Shown here piece after piece: positions 25,948 to 34,684 of a DNA stretch of 64,000 nucleotides (position 1 is its first letter; every line of letters begins with the position of its first letter). The notes beneath the pieces were generated by a model. It searched no databases, was not told where the DNA came from, and worked only from the letters and a program-made list of their open reading frames with translations. The DNA comes from DASZBX01 sp035943635. GTDB taxonomy: Bacteria; Actinomycetota; Actinomycetes; Streptomycetales; Catenulisporaceae. The stretch is from NCBI GenBank assembly GCA_035943635.1, contig DASZBX010000080.1, positions 186,001 to 250,000 of the forward strand, in the 5' to 3' direction. The translations under genes were made by a program, and so were the position numbers.

Positions 25948-27947
25948 GCGACGAACAGGCCCGCCACCAGGCCGCGGCCCCGCGCCGCGGCCCGGCCCCG
26001 ATGGCCGGCCCGATGCGCTTCATGGGCGGCGGCCCGGTGGAGAAGTCGGCGAACTTCAAGGGCACCGCCAAGCGGATGTTCGCCCTGATCCGCCCGCAGC
26101 GCGGGCTGATGGCCGGGGTGCTGCTGCTCGGCTCGGCCAGCGTCGCGCTCGCGGTGACCGGCCCGAAGCTGCTGGGCGACGCGACCAACAAGATCCTCGG
26201 CGGGGCGACCGGCCTGGAGATCGCGGGCAAGGTCGGCCCGCAGGTGATGGCCACCCATCCGTCCAAGGCCCAGGTGCTCGCCCAGCTCAGCGCGCACGGC
26301 GGGTCCGCCCAGGCCCGGTTCCTGGCCGGGATCGACTTCACCCCGGGCGTCGGGATCGACTTCTCCGCGGTCGGCTCCCTGCTCGGCTGGGTCGCCCTGA
26401 TCTACCTGGTCGGCGGGATCTTCGGCATCTTCCAGGGCCGGCTGGCCACCCGGATCGTGCAGAGCGTGGTCTACCACCTGCGCCAGGACGTCGAGTCGAA
26501 GCTGTCCCGGCTGCCGCTGAAGTACTTCGACCAGCAGCCGCGCGGCGAGGTGCTCAGCCGGGTGACCAACGACATCGACAACATCGCGCAGAGCCTGCAG
26601 CAGTCGATGAGCCAGATCGTCACCTCGCTGCTGACCATCATCGGCGTGCTGGCCATGATGTTCTGGATCTCGCCCTGGCTGGCCCTGATCGCCCTGGTCA
26701 GCGTGCCGATCTCGATCCTGGTGGCGACCCGGGTGGGCAAGCGGGCCCAGCCGCAGTTCGTCGCCCAGTGGAAGACCACCGGCCGGCTGAACGCGCACAT
26801 CGAGGAGATGTACACCGGGCACGCGCTGGTGAAGTCCTTCGGCCGGGCCGAGGAGTCCGCCGAGCTCTTCCACACCCAGAACGAGCAGCTGTTCAAGTCC
26901 AGCTTCCGGGCCCAGTTCGTCTCCGGGCTGATCCAGCCGGCCATGCTGTTCGTCAGCAACCTGAACTACGTCGCGATCGCGGTGGTCGGCGGCCTGCAGG
27001 TGGCGTCCGGCTCGCTGTCCCTGGGCAGCGTGCAGGCGTTCATCCAGTACTCGCGCCAGTTCTCCCAGCCGCTGACCCAGGTGGCCAGCATGGCGAACCT
27101 GGTCCAGTCCGGGGTGGCGTCCGCCGAGCGGGTGTTCGAGCTGCTCGACGCGCCGGAGCAGGCCCCGGACCCGGCCAGCCCGGTCAGCCCGGCGGATCTG
27201 CGCGGCCGGGTCGCGTTCGAGAACGTCTCGTTCCGCTACCTGGAGGACAAGCCGCTGATCGACGACCTGTCCCTGGTCGCCGAGCCGGGCCACACGGTCG
27301 CCATCGTCGGCCCGACCGGCGCCGGCAAGACCACGCTGGTGAACCTGCTGATGCGTTTCTACGAGACGAACGGCGGCCGGATCACCCTGGACGGCGTGAA
27401 CGTCTCGGACATGTCCCGCGAGCAGCTGCGCGCCCAGATCGGCATGGTGCTCCAGGACACCTGGCTGTTCGGCGGCAGCATCGCCGACAACATCGCCTAC
27501 GGGTCCACCGGCGCCACCCGCGACCAGGTCGTGGCGGCGGCGAAGGCGGCGTACGTGGACCGTTTCGTGCGCGCCCTGCCGGACGGCTACGACACGCTGA
27601 TCGACGACGAGGGCGGCAACGTCAGCGCCGGCGAGAAGCAGCTGATCACGATTGCGCGGGCGTTCCTGGCCGAACCGTCCATCCTGGTGCTGGACGAGGC
27701 GACGAGTTCGGTCGACACCCGCACCGAGGTCCTGATCCAGCAGGCCATGGCCACGCTGCGCTCCGGCCGGACGGCGTTCGTGATCGCCCACCGCCTGTCC
27801 ACCATCCGCGACGCCGACACGATCCTGGTGATGGAAGGCGGCCAGATCGTCGAACAGGGCAGCCACCACGAGCTGCTGGGCAATGACGGCGCCTACGCGA
27901 AGCTGTACTCGGCCCAGTTCGCGGCGGCCACGGCCGAGGTGGACTGA
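25944..27947 (+). CDS. ABC exporter half-transporter, canonical partner
   Basis: This 667-aa partner has an unusual N-terminal cytosolic region rich in Ala/Pro/Gly/Met (residues 1-45). It also has an inserted extracellular loop between helices 1 and 2 (about residues 85-140). The nucleotide-binding domain has Walker A GPTGAGKT, Walker B with the catalytic Glu585 (LVLDEA) and switch His616 (IAHRLST). Its signature is VSAGEKQ at 560-566 rather than LSGGQ. Because the signature of this subunit faces the ATP site of the other, the altered sequence completes the degenerate site. A strong terminator follows the stop by about 65 bases. Confidence 0.92.
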   Translation: MSDEQARHQAAAPRRGPAPMAGPMRFMGGGPVEKSANFKGTAKRMFALIRPQRGLMAGVLLLGSASVALAVTGPKLLGDATNKILGGATGLEIAGKVGPQVMATHPSKAQVLAQLSAHGGSAQARFLAGIDFTPGVGIDFSAVGSLLGWVALIYLVGGIFGIFQGRLATRIVQSVVYHLRQDVESKLSRLPLKYFDQQPRGEVLSRVTNDIDNIAQSLQQSMSQIVTSLLTIIGVLAMMFWISPWLALIALVSVPISILVATRVGKRAQPQFVAQWKTTGRLNAHIEEMYTGHALVKSFGRAEESAELFHTQNEQLFKSSFRAQFVSGLIQPAMLFVSNLNYVAIAVVGGLQVASGSLSLGSVQAFIQYSRQFSQPLTQVASMANLVQSGVASAERVFELLDAPEQAPDPASPVSPADLRGRVAFENVSFRYLEDKPLIDDLSLVAEPGHTVAIVGPTGAGKTTLVNLLMRFYETNGGRITLDGVNVSDMSREQLRAQIGMVLQDTWLFGGSIADNIAYGSTGATRDQVVAAAKAAYVDRFVRALPDGYDTLIDDEGGNVSAGEKQLITIARAFLAEPSILVLDEATSSVDTRTEVLIQQAMATLRSGRTAFVIAHRLSTIRDADTILVMEGGQIVEQGSHHELLGNDGAYAKLYSAQFAAATAEVD

Positions 27948-28012
27948 GCGGGGTTGCGGCGCGGTCGACCCGCGGTTGCAGCGAGGCTGATCGGAAGTCA
28001 GTTGCCAGACAG

Positions 28013-28057
28013 GCGGCCCGCCCGGGATTCCAGATCCCGGGCGGGCCGCTTTCTTGT
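28013..28057 (+). terminator. strong rho-independent terminator
   Basis: A perfect 16-bp stem (28013-28028 with 28034-28049) and a 5-base loop are followed directly by TTTCTTGT. It ends the ABC exporter operon on the plus strand and lies just before the convergent SRPBCC gene's stop at 28067. Confidence 0.92.
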
Positions 28058-28066
28058 CCTCCGCCT

Positions 28067-28486
28067 TCAGCCTTCGCCGCCGCCGACGCTGCCCTGCTCA
28101 AGGACCTGCTTGATCCGCACGAGGTCGGCCGCGACGAGCCCTGCGTCACGCTCGAACTCCGCGTCGCTCAACCCGGGCAGGCGGCGAACCGTGAACAGGA
28201 CCTCGCTGCCTTCCTCGTTCGCCACCGCCCGCATCGGGTTGTAGAAGACCTCGCCCGACGGCAGTGTCACGTCGTGGTCGAGCACCCCGAAGTCGTTGCG
28301 CGGCGCGAACTCGACGCCGATCCGGCCTTCTGGCGTGGCCAGGTACCAGTTCCCGGCCTCCTCGGTCACAGTGCTACCGAGCCCCTGCGCCCACTCGGCC
28401 ATGTTGGCCGGATCGGCGAGGTAGTCGTAGACGTCCGTCACCGGCCGGTCGATCTGCACGCTGATCTGTTTCGATTCGACAGTCAT
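28067..28486 (-). CDS. SRPBCC (START-like) family protein, 139 aa
   Basis: This small helix-grip protein begins MTVESKQISVQIDRPVTDVYDYLADPANMAEW, cut here at the typical SRPBCC N-terminal strand and helix. The long C-terminal helix FERDAGLVAADLVRIKQVLEQ closes the ligand cavity. Family members are polyketide cyclases, stress proteins (AHSA1-like) or lipid-binding proteins; no catalytic residues can be assigned. The ATG at 28486 fits the family start. It may share its direction and transcript with the upstream ATPase gene, 53 bases away. Its 3' end faces the ABC operon's terminator. Confidence 0.82.
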   Translation of the reverse strand: MTVESKQISVQIDRPVTDVYDYLADPANMAEWAQGLGSTVTEEAGNWYLATPEGRIGVEFAPRNDFGVLDHDVTLPSGEVFYNPMRAVANEEGSEVLFTVRRLPGLSDAEFERDAGLVAADLVRIKQVLEQGSVGGGEG

Positions 28487-28539
28487 GCGCTCAGTCTGCC
28501 GGGAGTTCCCGACAATCTCGCGGAAGCCGAGAACGCGGG

Positions 28540-30033
28540 TCAACCGCAGCCGCCGTACAGATCCGCGAGGGTGAGCAGTCGCGCTCTGCCCTGTGCGGCG
28601 GCCGCCTCGAGGTGCGGGCTGAATCCGCCGATGCCGCTGATCAGCAGCGGAACGGCCCCGTCGGCACGCCATCCCTGCGCGGCCAACAGCTCGCGCGCAT
28701 GTTCGAGCCGTTCCAGGTGCGGCAGGCCGAGGCGGGTCCCCCACTTGGCCTCGCCGAGCGCGACCACCCGGCGTGCGGCCGCGCTCGTGCCGGTCTCGAT
28801 CACCGCGACGTCGATCTCGATCGTCTCGCGGCGCGCGCTGTCGGTGACGGTGCCGGACCCGACTTCCTGCAGCGGCGCGTCCGGGAAGAGCTCGGCGCCC
28901 TCGGTGACCATGAACTCGCGGCAGATCCACTCGAAGTGCGGCCCGACGACCTGCGCGGTGAACCGCGCGGCCGAACGCTGCCAGGCCGGTTCCGGCCGCC
29001 CCTGGCTCAGCGCCGGCCAGAGCGGGCGCATGATCGCCTCGTAGAAGGTGATCAGCGGCTCGTTGATCCGGTACAGCGAACGGTTCTTGCGGAACAGGTC
29101 GGCCTCACGCCGCAGCAGGTGGCAGTCCTCCAGCACGTTCAGCGGGTGCGCGATGTCGGCGGAGTTGCGGCCGATGTAGCCCGCGATGCCGCCACGGGTC
29201 GCGTTCCCCTCGGCCACCGCGGCGAGCACCGAGTGGTAGAGCGCCGGGTCGCGGATCTCCATCTCCTCGCCGAGCAGGTAGCGCGCCTCCCGGAACAGCG
29301 GGCTGCTGGAGCGCAGGACCGATCGCAGCAGCCAGGGCTCGAAATCCGCGCGCGACATCGGCGCGTCCGCATCGAGGAAGGCCCGGTAGGCCGGTGTGCC
29401 GCCGAGCACCGCGTTGTGCAGCAGCGCCAGTTCTGGGTCGTGCTGCACGCCCCAGTAGTCGGCCGCGTCCCGGTAGCCGAACGGCGGCACGACGATCTCC
29501 AGGCTGGCCCGGCCGCGCAGCGGGGCGGACCCGGCCAGCAGCCGTCCCATCGTGGCCATGGCCGAGCCGCACAGCAGCAGCCGCAGGGCGAGCGGCTCGC
29601 GCTGATAGCGATCGAGTTCCCGCTGCACCACGGACGGCAGTTCCTGCGCTTCCTTGGCCAGGTAAGGGAATTCGTCGATGGCCACGACCATCGGCGCCGT
29701 CCTCGAAGCGGATTTCGCGGCGCGGAACAGCGCGGTGATCGCCTCGTCCCAGGTGCCGAAGGTGAACGCGCCGGGGGCGCGGACGTGCTCGGCCAGCGCC
29801 TGGCCGAACTGCCGCAGCGACTCCGCCTCGGTCGCGGCCGTGGCGCCGAAGTAGAGCCCGCCGACCTGCTCGGTCAGCGCACGCAGCAGGTACGTCTTCC
29901 CCATCCGGCGGCGCCCGCTGAGCACGCCGAGGCTGGCGTGCTCGGTGGGACGGCTCACCCAGCGGGCCAGCGCGTCCCACTCGTTCTCCCGGTCGAACAT
30001 GTCGTCCGGCCGCGAGGGAAGTCCGCTACTCAC
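28540..30033 (-). CDS. AAA-type ATPase with C-terminal nuclease-like domain (DUF234 family)
   Basis: This 497-aa protein of the archaeal-type ATPase family has a P-loop GRRRMGKT (40-47) and Walker B VVAIDEFPYL. A winged-helix part occupies the middle (about residues 260-330). The C-terminal DUF234 domain has the order E-I-D-V...ALGEAKW, which matches the PD-(D/E)xK nuclease fold. The start is the GTG at 30033 after GGAGG, preferred over a GTG four codons upstream. The cellular role of these ATPases is poorly known; some are suspected of DNA or mobile-element functions. A decayed relative lies at 60865-61712. The promoter holds two near-identical 15-bp repeats. Confidence 0.82.
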   Translation of the reverse strand: MSSGLPSRPDDMFDRENEWDALARWVSRPTEHASLGVLSGRRRMGKTYLLRALTEQVGGLYFGATAATEAESLRQFGQALAEHVRAPGAFTFGTWDEAITALFRAAKSASRTAPMVVAIDEFPYLAKEAQELPSVVQRELDRYQREPLALRLLLCGSAMATMGRLLAGSAPLRGRASLEIVVPPFGYRDAADYWGVQHDPELALLHNAVLGGTPAYRAFLDADAPMSRADFEPWLLRSVLRSSSPLFREARYLLGEEMEIRDPALYHSVLAAVAEGNATRGGIAGYIGRNSADIAHPLNVLEDCHLLRREADLFRKNRSLYRINEPLITFYEAIMRPLWPALSQGRPEPAWQRSAARFTAQVVGPHFEWICREFMVTEGAELFPDAPLQEVGSGTVTDSARRETIEIDVAVIETGTSAAARRVVALGEAKWGTRLGLPHLERLEHARELLAAQGWRADGAVPLLISGIGGFSPHLEAAAAQGRARLLTLADLYGGCG

Positions 30034-30050
30034 AGTAGCCTCCACAAAGC

Positions 30051-30080
30051 GGGACTATACTCCCCGGAAGTATACTCCCC
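30051..30080 (-). promoter_or_regulatory. double palindromic operator overlapping the ATPase promoter
   Basis: Two adjacent 15-base units, GGGACTATACTCCCC (30051-30065) and GGAAGTATACTCCCC (30066-30080), are direct repeats. Each is nearly palindromic (GGGA-N-TATA-N-TCCC). On the minus strand the first unit supplies TATAGT as a -10 box, 21 bases before the GTG at 30033. A repressor bound here would block the promoter. The binder is unknown and could be the ATPase's own middle domain. Confidence 0.55.
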
Positions 30081-30117
30081 CTTTTTCGATCCGCCCTGAC
30101 CTGCGGCGAAGCACCGC

Positions 30118-30774
30118 CTACGGCAACAGCCCCAGCCTCATCGCAGCGGTCACCGCGGCCGTCCGATCATCGACGCCGAGCTTGCCGAAGGCCCGCATCA
30201 GGTGCGTCTTCACCGTCGCCTCGCCGATGTACAACGCCTTGCCGACCTCGGCATTCGTGTACCCCTCGGCGACCAGCGCGAGCACCTGGACCTCGCGGGC
30301 GGTCAACGTCGGCGCAGGCACCGTCGGCCCGCCCGGCGCCCCGCCGACCTGGGTGCGCACCCGCGAGAGCAGGCTGGCCGCGGCGACCGGGGCCAAGACC
30401 GTCTCGCCGCGGGCGGCCGCGCGGACCGCGTCGGCGAGCTCGGCCCGGGAGGCGTCCTTGAGCAGGTAGCCGATCGCGCCGGCTTCGACCGCGCGCAGGA
30501 TGTCGGCGTCCGTGTCGTACGTGGTGAGGATCAGCACCCGCACATCGGGCTGCCCGCGGCTGAGCCGCGCGGTCGCGCCGGGGCCGTCGAGACCGGGCAT
30601 CCGCAGGTCCATCAACACCACGTCCGGACGCAGTTCCGCAGCCATGGCCACGGCCTGCTCGCCGTTCTCGGCCTCGCCGACCACACGCAGGTCCGGTTCG
30701 GCGGCGAGCATCCCGGCCAGGCCGGACCGGACCACCGGGTGGTCATCCACGATCAGAATGCTGATGACGTTCAC
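30118..30774 (-). CDS. NarL/LuxR-type response regulator
   Basis: This 218-aa response regulator has a receiver domain (residues 1-120) with acidic pocket Asp10/Asp11, phosphoacceptor Asp56 (VVLMDLRMP) and Lys106 (YLLKD). A LuxR helix-turn-helix follows at about 152-212 (LTAREVQVLALVAEGYTNAEVGKALYIGEATVKTH). The start is the GTG that overlaps the histidine kinase stop (GTGA), so the pair is coupled. It should be phosphorylated by the kinase and act on the ABC operon itself or on another target. It is the last gene of a four-gene overlapping set. Confidence 0.93.
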   Translation of the reverse strand: MNVISILIVDDHPVVRSGLAGMLAAEPDLRVVGEAENGEQAVAMAAELRPDVVLMDLRMPGLDGPGATARLSRGQPDVRVLILTTYDTDADILRAVEAGAIGYLLKDASRAELADAVRAAARGETVLAPVAAASLLSRVRTQVGGAPGGPTVPAPTLTAREVQVLALVAEGYTNAEVGKALYIGEATVKTHLMRAFGKLGVDDRTAAVTAAMRLGLLP

Positions 30775-32108
30775 GGCAGCTCCAGCCGTACGGTCGTGCC
30801 CGCGCCGGGGCTGCTGTCGATGTGCACCGTGCCACTCACCTGTTCCACCCGTGCGCGCAACCCGCGCAGGCCATAGCCGGTGCCGGCAGACGACGCGCCG
30901 TTCCCCCGGCCCCCGTCCACGACGCCACCCGCCTCGACATCGCCGCCAAAACTCCCGCCCGCCCCCACCTCGAACCCGCACCCATCATCACTGACCTCCA
31001 ACAGCACCCCAGCCGCCCGATACTCCAACCGCACCTCAACCCGCCGGGCCGCCGCATGCTTGCGCACGTTCGCCAACGCCTCCTGCGCGCCCCGCAGCAC
31101 CACGACCTGCACTCCGGCGGGCAACGGCCGCGACGGACCGGTCACCGTCGCCCGCGCCTGGATCCCCAGCTCTTCCCCGCACCGGCTGGTGATCCGGCCC
31201 AGCGCGGCGTCCAGCGGCAGCGCGTCCAGATCGGCCGGGGCCAACGCGGCGACCAGCGCCCGGGCCTCGGCCAGGTTCTGCCGCGCGGTCTGCTCGGCCA
31301 GGGCCAGCCGACGCCGCAGCGCCTGCGGGTCGGCGACCGTCTCCGGATCCGCGCCGAGGTCTGCGTCGGCGGCCTGGACCAGCATCAGGATGCTGGTGAA
31401 CCCCTGGGCCAGGGTGTCGTGGATCTCCCGGGCCAGCCGTTCGCGCTCCTGATGCACCCCGGCCTGGTGCTGCGCCTCGTCCAGGCCGGCCCGGGCCTGG
31501 CGCAGCTGCCGGATCAGCGCACCGCGGCGCTCGGACTCGCCGATCAGCAGGCGGATCGCGCCGCCGATCGCGATGCTGATGGCCAGCGCGGCGATCACGT
31601 TGCCGACATACACGCCGAGGTTCACGACCGACCAGTGGTCGTGCGCCACGGAAACCACCACCACGGCCACGCACAATCCCAGAATCAACCCGATCCTGAG
31701 CCGCATCCCGCTGACCATGCCCATGATCTGCGGCAACAGCACGTACAGCATGATCAGCGCGGTCGGATCGAGGTAGCCGAGGGCCAGCGTCACCGGGATC
31801 GCGAGGTAGACGTACCCCATCGGGTCCCCGCCGCCGGCCCGCAGGAACGCCGGCCGAAGCCGCGAACCGAACCACCACCCGCGCCCAGGGCCCTCGCCCT
31901 GCGCCCCGACCGACCCTTCCGCCAGCGCCGGGACCATGAAGGCGAGATACCCGAACCCCAGCACCCCCAGCAGCGGGAACACCGGCCACGGCGCGCCGTC
32001 GGCGCCGACGATCAGCACCGACATCAGCAGGGCGAAGAGGTAGGACCCGTGCCAGATCCAGACCACCGGGCGCAGCCAGGTCCCGTCCTCGGAGTCGGCG
32101 GTACTCAT
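30771..32108 (-). CDS. membrane sensor histidine kinase, HisKA_3 family
   Basis: This 445-aa kinase has six hydrophobic segments (about residues 15-190), a short coiled linker, and a HisKA_3 dimerisation domain with phosphoacceptor His230 (ERLAREIHDTLAQG). The HATPase domain has N-box EALANVRKHA and G-boxes SDDGCGF and GYGLRGLRARV. A glycine-rich insertion of about 25 residues sits between the G-boxes. The ATG overlaps the permease stop (ATGA). Sensors in ABC-linked operons often report the state of the transporter or bind its substrate, so it probably controls drug-efflux expression. The signal is unknown. Confidence 0.92.
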   Translation of the reverse strand: MSTADSEDGTWLRPVVWIWHGSYLFALLMSVLIVGADGAPWPVFPLLGVLGFGYLAFMVPALAEGSVGAQGEGPGRGWWFGSRLRPAFLRAGGGDPMGYVYLAIPVTLALGYLDPTALIMLYVLLPQIMGMVSGMRLRIGLILGLCVAVVVVSVAHDHWSVVNLGVYVGNVIAALAISIAIGGAIRLLIGESERRGALIRQLRQARAGLDEAQHQAGVHQERERLAREIHDTLAQGFTSILMLVQAADADLGADPETVADPQALRRRLALAEQTARQNLAEARALVAALAPADLDALPLDAALGRITSRCGEELGIQARATVTGPSRPLPAGVQVVVLRGAQEALANVRKHAAARRVEVRLEYRAAGVLLEVSDDGCGFEVGAGGSFGGDVEAGGVVDGGRGNGASSAGTGYGLRGLRARVEQVSGTVHIDSSPGAGTTVRLELP

Positions 32109-32980
32109 CCGTCGTCGCGCCCCTTCCAGCGGAACGTCGTCAGGCACAGAATCATCCCGGCGACGGCCCAGAGCCCCAGCATCAACGCTACCCGCCCGTG
32201 CTCCCAGCTGCCAGCCGGTTCGAGCGCGGTGAACGAGCCGGGCAGGAACACCGACCGCAGCCCCTGGCACAGCCACTTGAGCGGGAAGAACGCGGCCACG
32301 TTCTGCAGGTCCCTGGGCAGTTGGCTGAACACGATGTACGCGCCGGAGATGAACTGGAGCACGGTCATCGGCAGGATGACCATCACGCCGCTCTGCGCGT
32401 CTCGCAGCAGGCTGCTATACGCGATGCCGAGCAGCGAGCAGGCCGTGATCCCGACCGCGTACACCCACCCGAACGTCAGCCACGCGCCGACCGTCCGCGG
32501 CAGGCTCACGTGCAGGAAAGCGGCCGCCACGGCCAGCAGCACGAAGGTCTGGGCGAAGTTGACCGCCAACACCATCAGGGTCTTGCCGATGAAGTAGGAG
32601 CTTCTCGGCATCGGCATGGCGCGCAGCCGTTTGAGCGCGCCGGTGCGCCGTTCGCCGCCGATCTGCATGGCCAGGGTCTGGAAGCTGCTGCCGAGCACGC
32701 CCAGGCCGAGCATCCCGGACAGGAACATCTGCTGGATCGTGGCGCCGTCCTGGGTCCCGGATCCGGCGAACACGCTGGAGAGCAGGACCAGCATGACGAT
32801 CGGCATCGCGAAGCCGAAACCGAGCTGCGGGCGGTTGCGGTAGAACTGCCGGATCTCCAGGCCGCCGCGCAGGAAACCGAGGTGCACGGCCCGCATCACG
32901 CCGACCATCGACGGCTGATACACCCGGCCGCGCTCCAGCCCGCCGCCCGCTTTGATCTCCGTGGCCTGATACGTGGTCAC
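32105..32980 (-). CDS. ABC-2 type transporter permease
   Basis: This 291-aa permease has an N-terminal cytosolic stretch of about 50 residues and six hydrophobic helices. The conserved ABC-2 segment between helices 2 and 3 is present (GGERRTGALKRLRAMPMPRSSYF). The start is a GTG overlapping the ATPase stop (GTGA), and the end overlaps the kinase start (ATGA). It should form a homodimer with the ATPase encoded just upstream and export a drug, antibiotic or lipid. The substrate cannot be read from sequence. Confidence 0.9.
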   Translation of the reverse strand: MTTYQATEIKAGGGLERGRVYQPSMVGVMRAVHLGFLRGGLEIRQFYRNRPQLGFGFAMPIVMLVLLSSVFAGSGTQDGATIQQMFLSGMLGLGVLGSSFQTLAMQIGGERRTGALKRLRAMPMPRSSYFIGKTLMVLAVNFAQTFVLLAVAAAFLHVSLPRTVGAWLTFGWVYAVGITACSLLGIAYSSLLRDAQSGVMVILPMTVLQFISGAYIVFSQLPRDLQNVAAFFPLKWLCQGLRSVFLPGSFTALEPAGSWEHGRVALMLGLWAVAGMILCLTTFRWKGRDDG

Positions 32981-33918
32981 GGCTGTTCCCCGATCATGGC
33001 GAGGTAGATGTCTTCCAAAGTCGGCCGGGTGACGGTCAGCTCGGCCAGGGCGCCGCCGAGTTCGCCGTGCAGCGCGGCGACCACCGCGCCGGGATCCGCC
33101 GTCTGCTGCTCGTGTTCGGCGCCGCGGCCGTCGCGCCAGCGCACGGTCGCCAGAGCCTGCTGCCGTCCGCCGAGCCGCGCCGGGGTGTCCAGGTCGACCA
33201 GCCGGCCGTGCGACAGGACGCCGACCCGGTCGGCCAGCTGCTCGGCCTCCTCCAGGTAGTGCGTGGTCAGCAGGATCGTGGTGCCGTCGGCGCGCAGGCC
33301 GCGGATCAGGTCCCAGAACCTGCGCCGGGCGGCCGGGTCGAAGCCGGTGGTCGGCTCGTCCAGGAACAACAGCTCGGGCCGCCCGAGCAGGCCGAGCGCG
33401 ACGTCCAGCCGCCGGCGCTGGCCGCCGGACAGCAGCCCGGTCCGGGTCCGGCGCTTGTCGGCCAGGCCGACCTCCTCGATCAGCTCCGGCACGCGGCGCG
33501 GGTTCGGGTAGTAGTGCGCGAAGTGCCGCAGCACCTCCTCGACCGTGATCTCGTGGAAGTCGCCGACCGCCTGGAGCACCACCCCGATCCGGATCCGCCA
33601 GTCCTGGCCGGCCCGGGCCGGGTCGGCGCCGAGCACCCGCACCTGCCCGGCGTCCGCGGTGCGGAAGCCCTCGAGGATCTCGGTGACCGTCGTCTTGCCC
33701 GCGCCGTTCGGGCCGAGCAGCGCGAACACCTCCCCGGCGCGCACGTCCAGGTCGAGCCCGTCCACCGCGACCACGTCCCGGTACGCCTTGCGCAGGCCCC
33801 TGACCCGGATCACCGGATCCGGACCCGCGTCCACCTGCGCCGGCGCTCCCGGCGCGAGCACGACCCGGGCCCCTGCTCCCGTGCCCTGCCCGCGCCGAAC
33901 GATCTCCCGTGTCCTCAT
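32977..33918 (-). CDS. ABC transporter ATP-binding protein (drug-efflux type)
   Basis: This 313-aa ATPase has a basic N-terminal tail of about 40 residues. Then come Walker A GPNGAGKT, the Q-loop near GVVLQAVGDF, signature LLSGGQRRR, Walker B LLFLDEP and switch His in LLTTHYLEEAEQL. A C-terminal domain with TRPTLEDIYLAM is typical of DrrA-like antibiotic-efflux ATPases. The ATG at 33918 follows GGGAACGGGCGG. It is the first gene of the four-gene operon ATPase, permease, kinase, regulator, in which each gene overlaps the next by 4 bases. The 220 bases upstream, facing the divergent DUF1697 gene, hold its promoter. Confidence 0.92.
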   Translation of the reverse strand: MRTREIVRRGQGTGAGARVVLAPGAPAQVDAGPDPVIRVRGLRKAYRDVVAVDGLDLDVRAGEVFALLGPNGAGKTTVTEILEGFRTADAGQVRVLGADPARAGQDWRIRIGVVLQAVGDFHEITVEEVLRHFAHYYPNPRRVPELIEEVGLADKRRTRTGLLSGGQRRRLDVALGLLGRPELLFLDEPTTGFDPAARRRFWDLIRGLRADGTTILLTTHYLEEAEQLADRVGVLSHGRLVDLDTPARLGGRQQALATVRWRDGRGAEHEQQTADPGAVVAALHGELGGALAELTVTRPTLEDIYLAMIGEQP

Positions 33919-34126
33919 CCGCCCGTTCCCTCCTGCCGCACGCCCGGCTTCCCTGCGCCGGCCGCCTGCCTCCATGCTGGTCCGCGGCGCCGGGCCCGCG
34001 CGAGCGGCGAACGGCGGACCCGCGCCGTCCGCCGTTCGGTGGACATCCGGCCGCCCGCCCCGGAACAACGGCGCAATACGCCGCCGGAAACAGCCGTCGA
34101 CGGGCGAAACCCGCCCCGGACGTAAG

Positions 34127-34132
34127 TAAGAT
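34127..34132 (+). promoter_or_regulatory. -10 box of a leaderless promoter
   Basis: TAAGAT lies exactly 6 bases before the ATG of the DUF1697 gene. That places the expected transcription start on the A of the start codon. No ribosome binding site precedes the ATG, which supports leaderless translation. No clear -35 box is seen. Confidence 0.55.
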
Positions 34133-34138
34133 CTGGAT

Positions 34139-34684
34139 ATGACGACGAGCTACGTAGCGCTACTTCGCGGGATCAATGTCGGCGGCACCAACACAGTGGA
34201 CATGGCCGACCTGCGCATTCTGCTCGGCGGCCTCGGCTGCGGCAACGTCCGCACCCACCTGAACAGCGGAAACGTCATCTTCACCAGCGGCGGCTCGGAT
34301 TCGGCCGCGCTGGCCCGGAAGATCGAGGCGGCCCTGGCCGCCGAGTACGGGTTCTCCATCCGGACTCTGGTCCGCAGCCGGGAGGACCTGAAGGACGTGG
34401 TCAAGCGCAACCCGATGGCCGAACTGGCCGCGGCCGAGCCGGCCAAGTTCACCGCGGTGTTCTTCTCCGGCTGGCCCAAGCAGGAGGCGATGGACGAGAT
34501 CGACCCGGCCGAGTACGCCCCGGACCGGTGCGAACTGGTCGGCCGGGTGCTGTACGCCTACTTCCCGGACGGGCTGGCCGAGTCCAAGCTCACCCGCCAG
34601 TTCCTGGAGAAGCGGCTGGACCAGGAGGTGGCCACCGCCCGGAACTGGAACACGCTGCTGGCCCTGCTCAGTCTGATGTCCTGA
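34139..34684 (+). CDS. DUF1697 family protein, 181 aa
   Basis: This 181-aa cytosolic protein begins MTTSYVALLRGINVGG, followed by MADLRILLGGLGCGNVRTHLNSGNVIF. This is the hallmark of DUF1697 (a ferredoxin-like double fold of unknown function). Length and motifs are typical, with FSGWPKQEAMD-like and AYFPDGLAESKLT stretches in the second half. No enzymatic activity is known to me. The gene seems leaderless (see the -10 box). Its last 17 bases overlap the 3' end of the convergent F420-type reductase gene. Confidence 0.88.
   Translation: MTTSYVALLRGINVGGTNTVDMADLRILLGGLGCGNVRTHLNSGNVIFTSGGSDSAALARKIEAALAAEYGFSIRTLVRSREDLKDVVKRNPMAELAAAEPAKFTAVFFSGWPKQEAMDEIDPAEYAPDRCELVGRVLYAYFPDGLAESKLTRQFLEKRLDQEVATARNWNTLLALLSLMS

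Noticed and set aside
24195..27947. A very long alternative open frame across both ABC exporter genes
   Set aside because: It is a high-GC shadow in its first part; the real proteins with all ABC motifs are in the frames starting at 24211 and 25944. The apparent fusion arises because the shadow frame becomes the real frame of the second gene.
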